Assembly (NCBI GenBank): GCA_026707545.1
Contig: JAPOWR010000001.1
Coordinates: 2,996,630 to 3,060,629, forward strand
Source of the DNA: Acidobacteriota bacterium
Lineage (GTDB): Bacteria > Acidobacteriota > Thermoanaerobaculia > Multivoradales > Multivoraceae
Reading direction: 5' to 3'
Length of the DNA: 64,000 nucleotides
The position numbers were made by a program, and so were the translations under genes. Of this stretch, positions 34,574 through 41,638 are shown one piece after another. Within the stretch, counting starts at the first letter, position 1, and every line of letters starts with the position of its first letter. A model generated the notes under the pieces. The model worked only from the letters and a program-made list of their open reading frames with translations. It was not told the DNA's origin and searched no databases.

Positions 34574-35544
34574 GCTTCGAACGCGGCGTCGAACTGCTCA
34601 CCACCGGAGCCGCCCTGTGCGAGCCCGTCCCGACTTCCCGGCTGGAACTGATGGGCCCCGACCGCGAACGTTTCTTCGGCGGCATGGTGACCGCGGCAAT
34701 CGAAGGCCTCGAACCCGGCGGCGGTCGGTTCGGCTTCATCACCGACGTCCGCGGCCGCATACTCGCCAGCGCTTCCGTGCTGGCGCTCGCAGACCGCCTG
34801 TGGCTCGAGATTCCGAAAGGCCGCGGCAGGACGATCATCGAGCACCTGGAGAAGTACATCGTCACCGACCAGGTCGAGATCCTGCCGCTCGGCGACATGG
34901 CCTCGGTGAGGATCGCCGGGCCGAAGAGCGCCGAAGTCCTGACCGATCTCGGCGCCTCAGCGGCCCGCGACCTGACCGAGCCCTGGAGCCACACCCAGGT
35001 CGAACTGCTCGACTACCAGGCCCGCCTGGTCCGCGACGGTCACGGCGGGGTGCCTGCCTTCTCCCTCTGGCAGTCCTCCGCGATCGCGCCGCTCATGGCC
35101 GACGACCTGGCCGAAGCAGGCTTGCAGCGAGTCGGCCGCGAGGCCACCGAAGCCCTCCGCATCGAAAACGGCCACCCGCTCTGGGGCACCGACTACGACG
35201 ACTCCAACCTGCCCCAGGAGACCGGCATCGAAGACGCCGTCGACTACGAGAAAGGCTGCTACCTGGGTCAGGAGATCGTCGCCCGCATCCACTATCGCGG
35301 CCAGCCGGCCCGCCGCATGTGCCGGCTCGTCTTCGAGCCCGGGCACAACCCGGCCGTCGGCGCCGAAATCGAGTTCGACGGCCGAACCGCCGGCACGATC
35401 ACCAGCATCTCCCCGTCGCCGCACGAGGACGCCGCCATCGGCCTCGCCCTGCTGCCGCGACGGGCCGTCGAGGCGCTGCCGGAGGCGCGGGTGCGGATCG
35501 AAGGCCGGGCTACCCGCTTCGAAGCACTCGCTCCAGAGACCTAG
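34570..35544 (+). CDS. ygfZ: YgfZ/GcvT-like folate-binding protein
   Basis: 324 residues. Tetrahydrofolate-binding protein of the GcvT fold that supports synthesis or repair of certain Fe-S enzymes, such as MiaB and some dehydrogenases. The family signature K-G-C-Y-x-G-Q-E is present as YEKGCYLGQEIVARIHYRG at about residue 230. The N-terminal part (LMGPDRERFFGGMVTAAI) and GxxFxxxWxxRG-like positions follow YgfZ. Coupled by a four-base overlap to the HAD phosphatase gene, and followed after 33 bases by a small antitoxin gene. A glycine-cleavage T protein is excluded by the KGCYxGQE motif and the lack of gcvH/P nearby. Confidence 0.93.
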   Translation: MSFERGVELLTTGAALCEPVPTSRLELMGPDRERFFGGMVTAAIEGLEPGGGRFGFITDVRGRILASASVLALADRLWLEIPKGRGRTIIEHLEKYIVTDQVEILPLGDMASVRIAGPKSAEVLTDLGASAARDLTEPWSHTQVELLDYQARLVRDGHGGVPAFSLWQSSAIAPLMADDLAEAGLQRVGREATEALRIENGHPLWGTDYDDSNLPQETGIEDAVDYEKGCYLGQEIVARIHYRGQPARRMCRLVFEPGHNPAVGAEIEFDGRTAGTITSISPSPHEDAAIGLALLPRRAVEALPEARVRIEGRATRFEALAPET

Positions 35545-35577
35545 GGGGAGAGCACCAGCTCGGCGGTCACTCCCACG

Positions 35578-35808
35578 ATGCGAACAGTAAGCGTCACCGC
35601 GGCGAAGGCCCAGCTATCACGCCTGCTCGTTCAGGTCGAGCGCGGGGAGGATGTCGTGATCACCCGCCACGGCGAACCAGTCGCCAAACTCATGGCCTAT
35701 CGCCCCCGAGCCCGACGCCAGTTCGGGGCTCTTCGAGGGCGCGTCTCGATCGACGAGCGCTTCTTCGAGCCGCTCCCGGAAGCCGAGCTAGCCGCCTGGG
35801 CGAACTAG
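35578..35808 (+). CDS. Phd/YefM-type antitoxin, orphan
   Basis: 76 residues. The N-terminal half is the Phd/YefM DNA-binding fold (VSVTAAKAQLSRLLVQVERGEDVVITRHGEPVAKL). The C-terminal tail (FGALRGRVSIDERFFEPLPEAELAAW) is the short helical arm that normally wraps a PIN (VapC-like) toxin. No toxin gene follows: only 16 bases separate the stop from the convergent CysO-MoeB gene, and no PIN protein is upstream either. Either the toxin has been lost or the antitoxin acts on a toxin elsewhere. ATG start. Confidence 0.88.
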   Translation: MRTVSVTAAKAQLSRLLVQVERGEDVVITRHGEPVAKLMAYRPRARRQFGALRGRVSIDERFFEPLPEAELAAWAN

Positions 35809-35824
35809 GCCGGCGGCCACACCC

Positions 35825-37276
35825 TCAGTACCGCGGCAACGACGGATCGACCTGCTCCGCCCAGGCGTCGATCCCGCCGGCCAGGTTGTAGGCCTGCGGG
35901 AAGCCGTTGTCGCGGAGGATATTCGTTGCCCGGGTCGACCGCGGGCCGTGGTGGCAGTGGACGACCCAGAGCTTCGAGGGGTCGAGCTCGGCTAACCGGC
36001 CTTCCAACTCGGCAACCGGAATCAGGGTCGAGCCGTCAATCCGGCAGATGGCGTACTCCTGCGGGCCCCGGACGTCGAGGATGCTGAACTCCCGGCCGTC
36101 GTTCATCCAGGACTGGACCTGGGGCGGGGTGACGTCGATCATGTCGTTGAGCGCCGGCTCCTCGGCGACGGCGGGGACACCGCAGAACTGCTCATAGTCG
36201 ATCAGCTCGGTCTGGGTCGGATTCTCGGAGCAGACGGGGCAGTCCGGGTTCTTCCGCAGCTTCAGCTCACGAAAAGACATGCGCAGCGCATCGAAGAGCA
36301 CCAGCCGGCCGATCAACGGGTCGCCCTGGCCGATGATCAGCTTGATCACCTCGTTCGCCTGCAGGCTGCCGATGATGCCGGGCAGCACACCCAGAACTCC
36401 GCCCTCGGCGCATGAGGGGACGAGTCCCGGCGGCGGCGGCTCGGCGAACAGGCAGCGGTAGCAGGGGCCCCTGGCGCCCCAGAACACGGACACCTGGCCC
36501 TCGAAGCGGAAGATGGACCCGTAGACGTTCGGCTTGCCGAGCAGGACGCAGGCGTCGTTGACGAGATAGCGGGTCGGGAAGTTGTCCGTACCGTCGACGA
36601 TCAGGTCGTAGTCCTCGAAGATCTCCAGCGCGTTGCTCGAGTTGAGCAGCACCGGGTGCGGCGTGAGTTCGATGTGCGGGTTCACCTCGCGCAGACGTTC
36701 GACCGCCGCGTCGATCTTCGGGCGGCCGACATCGGCGTTGCTGTAGAGCAACTGGCGGTGCAGGTTCGACTCGTCGACGACGTCGAAGTCGACCAGGCCG
36801 AGGCGGCCGACACCGGCCGCCGCGAGGTACATGCCGAGCGGCGAGCCGAGCCCGCCGGTGCCGATCATCAGGACCTTGGCGGCCTTGAGCTTCAACTGCC
36901 CCTCGGAGCCGACCTCCGGCATGATCAGATGGCGGCTGTAGCGGAGGATCTCCTCCGGGCTCAGCTCCTCAGCCTGAGCGGCCACCGGCGGCTCCGCTAC
37001 CGTGCCGCCGGCGATCGACGGGATGATCGCCAGCGTCGCATCACCGTTGATCGGCGTCGCCTCCCGGCCCAGGTAGCGCACGTCTTCGTCGTTCAGGAAC
37101 AGGTTGACGAAGGTGCGCAGCTTGCCGTCGTCGCCGAACAGGTGGGGTCGCAGCCCCTCGTACCGGGTGACGAGCTGCTCCATCGCCTCGCCGACGGTGG
37201 CGGCGGCCACGGCAACCTCCGCCTGCTCGTCGGCGAAGCCTCGCAGTGGAGTGGGGATCTGTATGAGTACGGTCAT
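35825..37276 (-). CDS. CysO-type sulfur carrier fused to MoeB/ThiF adenylyltransferase and rhodanese domain
   Basis: 483 residues in three domains. Residues 1-91 are a ubiquitin-like sulfur carrier ending AIIPSIAGG (Gly90-Gly91), close to the CysO C-terminus. Residues 102-360 are an E1-like MoeB/ThiF domain: LRYSRHLIMPEVG, the ATP loop GTGGLGSP (139-146), the SCAEGGVLGVLPG loop (Cys289) and zinc cysteines 272, 275, 346 and 349. Residues 380-483 are a rhodanese with active loop CHHGPRS (Cys441). The last two domains equal MoeZ, which in mycobacteria adenylates and thiolates CysO so that CysM can build cysteine on it. Fusing carrier and activator is unusual; the Gly-Gly is internal and must be cut or act in cis. 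Third gene of the cysM-JAMM operon. Confidence 0.93.
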   Translation of the reverse strand: MTVLIQIPTPLRGFADEQAEVAVAAATVGEAMEQLVTRYEGLRPHLFGDDGKLRTFVNLFLNDEDVRYLGREATPINGDATLAIIPSIAGGTVAEPPVAAQAEELSPEEILRYSRHLIMPEVGSEGQLKLKAAKVLMIGTGGLGSPLGMYLAAAGVGRLGLVDFDVVDESNLHRQLLYSNADVGRPKIDAAVERLREVNPHIELTPHPVLLNSSNALEIFEDYDLIVDGTDNFPTRYLVNDACVLLGKPNVYGSIFRFEGQVSVFWGARGPCYRCLFAEPPPPGLVPSCAEGGVLGVLPGIIGSLQANEVIKLIIGQGDPLIGRLVLFDALRMSFRELKLRKNPDCPVCSENPTQTELIDYEQFCGVPAVAEEPALNDMIDVTPPQVQSWMNDGREFSILDVRGPQEYAICRIDGSTLIPVAELEGRLAELDPSKLWVVHCHHGPRSTRATNILRDNGFPQAYNLAGGIDAWAEQVDPSLPRY

Positions 37277-37310
37277 CGTCGGTCTCCGTCGGACTCGGTC
37301 TTGTACGTGT

Positions 37311-37769
37311 TCAGGTCGCGGGCGGTTCAGGGAAGCGGATCGGTTCCTCGTCGAAGCGGGAGCGGTCGTCGCTGAGACGCCAGCTCCGCTCGTCCCTGGC
37401 GCGGCCCTCGCGCACCGAGACGATCAGATAACTGTAGCCCGGCCAGGCGTGGTCCCGGTCAAAGTCGCTGGGCCGTGAGGGGTGATCCGGGTGCGAGTGG
37501 TAGTAGCCGACCACGTCCAGGCCGTCGGCCCGTGCCTCCCGCTCGGTCCGCAGGATGATCTCGGGCGGGATCAGGTAGCGGTTGTGCCGACTCTCGTCCT
37601 CACGTTCGTTCTCGGCGCCGACCAGCCGCACGACCCGGGCCAGCACCGAACCGTTGGCTCCAACCGCCTTCCCGATGCTGCCGACAAGGATGCCGCAGCA
37701 CTCCTCCGGATAGGTGGCCTCGCCGTGGGCGCGGATGCGGGCCAGGTCGTCTGGGGACAGTTCGATCAT
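37311..37769 (-). CDS. JAMM/MPN+ metalloprotease (Mec-like)
   Basis: 152 residues. Zinc-dependent JAMM protease of the prokaryotic Mov34 group. The metal site is H91-S-H93 with Ser101 and Asp104 (HSHPDHPSRPSDFD); the N-terminal Glu is in PEECCG (Glu22/23). In Mycobacterium tuberculosis the homologous Mec releases cysteine from the CysO-cysteine adduct. The gene sits between cysM and the CysO-MoeB-rhodanese gene (spacing 44 and 34 bases), supporting the same role. Here it could also cut the fused carrier after Gly-Gly, because JAMM enzymes cleave behind ubiquitin-like Gly-Gly ends. ATG start; length is typical. Confidence 0.9.
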   Translation of the reverse strand: MIELSPDDLARIRAHGEATYPEECCGILVGSIGKAVGANGSVLARVVRLVGAENEREDESRHNRYLIPPEIILRTEREARADGLDVVGYYHSHPDHPSRPSDFDRDHAWPGYSYLIVSVREGRARDERSWRLSDDRSRFDEEPIRFPEPPAT

Positions 37770-37813
37770 GCTCGAATCTCGGTGCGGTCGTTCCGTACGC
37801 TTGTTCCGGCGGC

Positions 37814-38821
37814 TCAGTCTTCGTCCCAGAACGGCTCGGACAGGTACTTGTCGGCGCCGTCGCAGAGGATCGTGACGACGACGGCGCGCTCCCCGGTCTC
37901 CGCGGCGCGCTCGGCGATCCGACGCGCCGCGACCACGTTCGCGCCCGCCGAGATGCCGACCAGCAGTCCGCTCCGGCGTGCGAGCGCCTTGACCTCGGCG
38001 TAGGCATCCTCCGTGCTCACCGCGGCCTCTTCGTGCGCGATCTGCGAATCGTAGATGGCGGGCACCAGAGCACTGGGCATGTGCTTCATGCCTTCCAGAC
38101 CGTGGAACGGCCCGTCCGGCTGCATCGAGATCAGCCGGACCTTCGGCGCACGCTCCGCCAGGTAGCGCGCGGTGCCGCAGAAGGTGCCGCTGGTGCCCAG
38201 GCCGGCAACGAAGTGGGTCAGGCGCCCTTCGGTCTGCAGCCAGATCTCCGGCCCCGTGGTCTCGAAGTGAGCCCGCCAGTTGGCGGGGTTGCTGTACTGG
38301 TCGACATAGCAGAAGTCCGCCGACGATGCCTCGATCATCCGATGCGCCTCCCGGATCGCGCCGTCGGAACCCTCCATCGGATCGGTGAGGACGAGTTCGG
38401 CGCCGAACGCGCCCAGGATGCGCCGCCGCTCGATCGAGGCGTTCCGCGGCAGGCAGAGCGTGACGCCGACGTCCATCGCGGCCCCGATCATCGCGAGGGC
38501 GATACCGGTGTTGCCGGAGGTCGCGTCCAGGACGCGGCGACCATCCTCGAGCTGGCCGCTATCGCAGGCCGCGAGCATCATGTGGCGTGCGGGGCGGTCC
38601 TTCACCGAACCGCCGGGGTTCGCCATCTCCGCCTTGGCCAGCAACTCCGAGCCGAGGGCCTGCGCGGCCGGCCCCAGCGCGTGGCTGAGGTCGAGCAGCG
38701 GCGTGTTGCCGATCCGGGACAACAGACGCCGGGCGGCCGCGCCCAGTCCCGCCGGAATCGGCGGGCCGGCCAGCTCGACGGGGGCTGCGGCGTACTCGCT
38801 GGGGGCGGATTCGGTGATCAT
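37814..38821 (-). CDS. cysM: Cysteine synthase, CysM type
   Basis: 335 residues. Fold-type II PLP enzyme: Schiff-base lysine in NPGGSVKDRPA (Lys74), substrate loop TSGNTG (101-106) and the phosphate-binding glycine loop VAGLGTSGTFCG. It makes cysteine from O-phosphoserine or O-acetylserine; linkage to a JAMM protease and a CysO-MoeZ protein implies the thiocarboxylated-CysO route described in mycobacteria rather than free sulfide. ATG chosen because GGAG stands eight bases before it and homologues begin near here; an upstream TTG at 38902 would add 27 unrelated residues. First gene of the operon; the upstream 126 bases are shared with a divergent molybdoenzyme gene. Confidence 0.92.
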   Translation of the reverse strand: MITESAPSEYAAAPVELAGPPIPAGLGAAARRLLSRIGNTPLLDLSHALGPAAQALGSELLAKAEMANPGGSVKDRPARHMMLAACDSGQLEDGRRVLDATSGNTGIALAMIGAAMDVGVTLCLPRNASIERRRILGAFGAELVLTDPMEGSDGAIREAHRMIEASSADFCYVDQYSNPANWRAHFETTGPEIWLQTEGRLTHFVAGLGTSGTFCGTARYLAERAPKVRLISMQPDGPFHGLEGMKHMPSALVPAIYDSQIAHEEAAVSTEDAYAEVKALARRSGLLVGISAGANVVAARRIAERAAETGERAVVVTILCDGADKYLSEPFWDED

Positions 38822-38947
38822 CGTGCGGACTCCGGCCGGCGGCTCGGGCGAGCCACGACGGGGCGAACGGGAATTGTTGACCAAAAGGCTCACATTTGAC
38901 AACCATCCCGATGCAAGGCCCGCCCTCAGCCGATACTCTTCACCGCC

Positions 38948-39574
38948 ATGGACGATTCCCCCAGGCGCGGCGACGACCGGATCCCCCCCGGTCAGTACGT
39001 CACGAAGAAGTGGCCGGTGCTGTCCGTCGGCGATACGCCGGAGGTCGACGTGGCCGGGTTCGAGTTACGGCTGTTCGGCCGCGTTGAGGCCGAGCACGCG
39101 TTCGACTGGCAGGCACTTCAGTCGCTGCCGCGGCGCGAGGTGACCGCCGATTTCCACTGCGTGACCCGCTTCTCGACCCTGGACAACCGGTGGTCCGGGT
39201 TCTCGACCCGTGACGTCCTAGCTGCCGTCACCCCGACAGCTGAGGCCACTCACGCCATGCTCCACTGCTACGGCGGCTACACGACGAACCTGCCCCTTGC
39301 CGACCTGCTCTCCGAGCACGCTCTGTTCGCCGACCGCCACGGCAGCGAGCCGCTGCCGCCGGACCACGGTGGCCCGCTGCGCCTCGTCGTGCCGCATCTC
39401 TACGCCTGGAAGAGCGCGAAGTGGGTGACAGGCGTCGAGCTCCTGAGCTCCGACGAGCGGGGCTTCTGGGAACGGAACGGCTACCACACCTACGGCGATC
39501 CATGGGAGGAACAGCGGTTCTCGTCGCAGGAGACGAGGCAGGCGTGGCAGGTGCGGCGCGCGGTCCAGGGCTGA
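38948..39574 (+). CDS. Sulfite-oxidase-fold molybdopterin oxidoreductase (cytoplasmic YedY/MsrP-like)
   Basis: 208 residues. Oxidoreductase molybdopterin-binding domain with the Mo-ligating cysteine in TADFHCVTRFSTLDN (Cys71), then WSGFSTRDVL, HLYAWKSAKWVTGVEL and the C-terminal GYHTYGDPWEEQRF block that defines the sulfite-oxidase-like subfamily. Unlike MsrP it has no Tat signal and no dimerisation domain, so it should be cytoplasmic. Substrate unknown; sulfite, sulfoxides or N-oxides are possible. It is divergent from the cysteine operon, and a molybdopterin synthase gene lies 5 kb upstream. An AT-richer stretch at 38871-38902 contains TTGACA at 38896-38901, but I find no matching -10. Confidence 0.88.
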   Translation: MDDSPRRGDDRIPPGQYVTKKWPVLSVGDTPEVDVAGFELRLFGRVEAEHAFDWQALQSLPRREVTADFHCVTRFSTLDNRWSGFSTRDVLAAVTPTAEATHAMLHCYGGYTTNLPLADLLSEHALFADRHGSEPLPPDHGGPLRLVVPHLYAWKSAKWVTGVELLSSDERGFWERNGYHTYGDPWEEQRFSSQETRQAWQVRRAVQG

Positions 39575-39585
39575 GGATTCGCGCT

Positions 39586-39660
39586 CGCCGCTTCGCGGCG
39601 CGTTCTTCCGCGGGTCAGAAGACCCGCGGTCACAGCCGGCGAGAGCGCCGGCGCACCCAG
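39586..39660. repeat. Three consecutive hairpins between convergent genes, copy B of the palindromic module
   Basis: Perfect stems occur at 39586-39591 with 39595-39600 (loop TTC), 39608-39616 with 39621-39629 (9 bases, loop AGAA), and 39635-39641 with 39646-39652 (7 bases, loop AGAG) followed by GCACCCAG at 39653-39660. The last unit matches copy A at 2859-2884 apart from the tetraloop and one base of the tail. Like copy A it fills the gap between convergent stop codons (39574 and 39666). No T-tract follows any stem. Confidence 0.7.
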
Positions 39661-39665
39661 TGAAG

Positions 39666-40124
39666 TCAGTCGTCTTCCAGGAGCGCCGCCAGGGAGTCGC
39701 GGATGTGGTCGCGGTCGGCGGCGCTCTTGACGACGACGAGGACGGTGTCGTCGCCGGCGAGGGTACCGGCGACTTCGGGCCAGTCGGTCTGGTCGAGGGC
39801 GACCGCGAGGGCGTTCGCGTGGCCGCTGCGGGTCTTGAGCAGGATCAGCGCCTCGCCTTCGTCGAAACCGGTCACGAACTGGCGCAGGGCCCTCTCGATG
39901 TCTCGCCGGGGTGGACTCGCGGCCTGCTCCGCCGGCGCGTAGCGGGAGCCACCTCCCGCGAGCGGCACCTTGACCAGGCCGAGACGGCGCACGTCGCGCG
40001 ACACGGTGGCCTGGGAGACATGGATGCCGCGGCGGTCGAGCGCCTTCAGGAGTTCCCTGTGACTCGACACGGGCCGCTCGCCGATGATGTCGAGGATCGC
40101 TCCCCGCCGGATCGCCGGACTCAT
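39666..40124 (-). CDS. argR: Arginine repressor
   Basis: 152 residues. Winged-helix DNA-binding domain at 1-70 (VSSHRELLKALDRRGIHVSQATVSRDVRRLGLVKV is the recognition region) and a C-terminal arginine-binding/oligomerisation domain with AGTLAGDDTVLVVVKS. It represses arginine biosynthesis when arginine is present. Last gene of the argCJBDH operon; its ATG overlaps the argH stop by four bases, so repressor and enzymes are made together, a layout that gives negative feedback if the operator in front of argC is its target. Confidence 0.95.
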   Translation of the reverse strand: MSPAIRRGAILDIIGERPVSSHRELLKALDRRGIHVSQATVSRDVRRLGLVKVPLAGGGSRYAPAEQAASPPRRDIERALRQFVTGFDEGEALILLKTRSGHANALAVALDQTDWPEVAGTLAGDDTVLVVVKSAADRDHIRDSLAALLEDD

Positions 40125-41638
40125 TCGTTGCCCCCCGGGATCGCTTCCGCCAGCAGTTCACCGCCAAGGTGAGCGCGGTAGATCGGCGGCGGTTCCAGTT
40201 CGCCCAGCCAACGGCGTTCTTCCTGCAGACGCTCCGCGGCGAGTTCGACCTGCTCGGTCACCTGTTTCGGCGCCGGCCCACCGTAGCTCGCGTGCGCGGC
40301 GAGCGAAGCCTCCGGGCGAAGCGCCGCCAGCAGCGCGCCTGTGTCCTCGATCTCGGGAACGAGTTCCCGGAGCTCCGAGCCCGAAACTTGCCAGAGCTCG
40401 ACGCCTCGCTCTTCGGCCGCCCGCACGACGGCGCCGGTGCGCTCGTGGGCGCTACGAAATGGCACGCCGGCCATGGCGAGGTGATCGGCCAGATCGGTGG
40501 CGGTGATGTAGGCGCCTTCGAGCGCCGATGCCATCGCGTCGCGGTCGAACTCGAGGCTCTCGGCCAGCACCTTCGCCACTCCGAGGGAGGCCTGGACCGT
40601 GTCGAACGCGTCGAACAGCGCCTCCTTGTCCTCCTGCAGGTCGCTGTTGTAGGTGAGCGGCAGGCCCTTGATCGTCACCAGCAGCGAGACGAGATCGCCC
40701 ACCGCGCGCCCCGACTTGCCGCGCAGGATCTCCGCCGGTTCCGGGTTCTTCTTCTGGGGCATGATGCTCGAACCCTTGGCGGCCCGGTCCTGCAGCCGGG
40801 CGAAGCCGAACTCGCTCGACGTCCAGAGCACGATCTCCTCGGCCCAGCGCGAGAGATGCACCATGAGCAGCGCGCAGGCGAACAGGGCCTCGGCCGCGTA
40901 GTCGCGATCGGCTACCGCCCACATCGCGTTCGGATACGGGGCCTCCATGCCGAGCAGCTCGGCGCTGCGGTGCGGATCGATCGGGTGCGGCGATCCGGCC
41001 ATCGCACCCGCCCCCAAGGGGCAGAGTCCCGCGGTGCGGTGCGCCCGCCGCAGCCGCCCGGCGTCGGCGAGCGCGGACCACGCGTGGGCCAGCAGGTGCT
41101 GCGCCAGGCTCGTGGGTTGACCGCGCTGCAGGTGGGTGTACCCCGGAAGCGCTGTGCCGGTGTGCTGCCGGGCGCGCTCGATCAGGGCGTCGGCGAAGTC
41201 GACAAGTCCGGCGACCGCGAGCTCGATCTCTGCCCGCTGCCACAGCCGCAGCGCCACCGCGGTCTGGTCGTTCCGGCTGCGCGCGATGTGCAGGCGCCGC
41301 CCGGAGTCGCCGATCTCTTCGGTCAGTTGCCGCTCGATCCAGGTGTGGACGTCCTCGTCCGCACCGCCGACCTGGAGGTCACCTGCCTCCACGCGCCTCA
41401 GCAGGGAGCTCAGGCCTTCGAGGATCGCAGAGGACGACTCCCGGTCGATCACGCCGGTGTCGAGCAGCATCCGGGCGTGGCCCAGACAGCCCACCAGGTC
41501 CGCCACCGCGAGCCGGTGGTCGAACGGCAGCGAGCGCGTGTATGCATCGACCACCGGATCGACGTCCGATGCGAAGGCGCCACCCCAGAGGCGCGCGGCG
41601 GAAGGGCCCGCACTTCCTGGCGGGTTTCGGGTGTTCAA
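40121..41638 (-). CDS. argH: Argininosuccinate lyase
   Basis: 505 residues from a TTG that overlaps the argD stop by four bases (TTGA). Final step of arginine synthesis: argininosuccinate to arginine and fumarate. The fumarase/aspartase superfamily signature is GSSIMPQKKNPEPAEILRGKSGR, and DEDVHTWIERQL and SRNDQTAVALRLW are also present. E. coli ArgH is 457 residues; the excess here is partly an N-terminal lead (TRNPPGSAGPSAARLWGGAF) and partly a long C-terminal tail. No ATG or GTG lies in a better position before the LWGGAF start block. No argG or argF is in the window, so those steps are encoded elsewhere. Confidence 0.93.
   Translation of the reverse strand: MNTRNPPGSAGPSAARLWGGAFASDVDPVVDAYTRSLPFDHRLAVADLVGCLGHARMLLDTGVIDRESSSAILEGLSSLLRRVEAGDLQVGGADEDVHTWIERQLTEEIGDSGRRLHIARSRNDQTAVALRLWQRAEIELAVAGLVDFADALIERARQHTGTALPGYTHLQRGQPTSLAQHLLAHAWSALADAGRLRRAHRTAGLCPLGAGAMAGSPHPIDPHRSAELLGMEAPYPNAMWAVADRDYAAEALFACALLMVHLSRWAEEIVLWTSSEFGFARLQDRAAKGSSIMPQKKNPEPAEILRGKSGRAVGDLVSLLVTIKGLPLTYNSDLQEDKEALFDAFDTVQASLGVAKVLAESLEFDRDAMASALEGAYITATDLADHLAMAGVPFRSAHERTGAVVRAAEERGVELWQVSGSELRELVPEIEDTGALLAALRPEASLAAHASYGGPAPKQVTEQVELAAERLQEERRWLGELEPPPIYRAHLGGELLAEAIPGGNE

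Noticed and set aside
38871..38936. Sigma-70 promoter for the molybdoenzyme or cysM gene (TTGACA at 38896-38901)
   Set aside because: No acceptable -10 hexamer lies 16-18 bases away on either strand, so I mention it only as an AT-richer spot.
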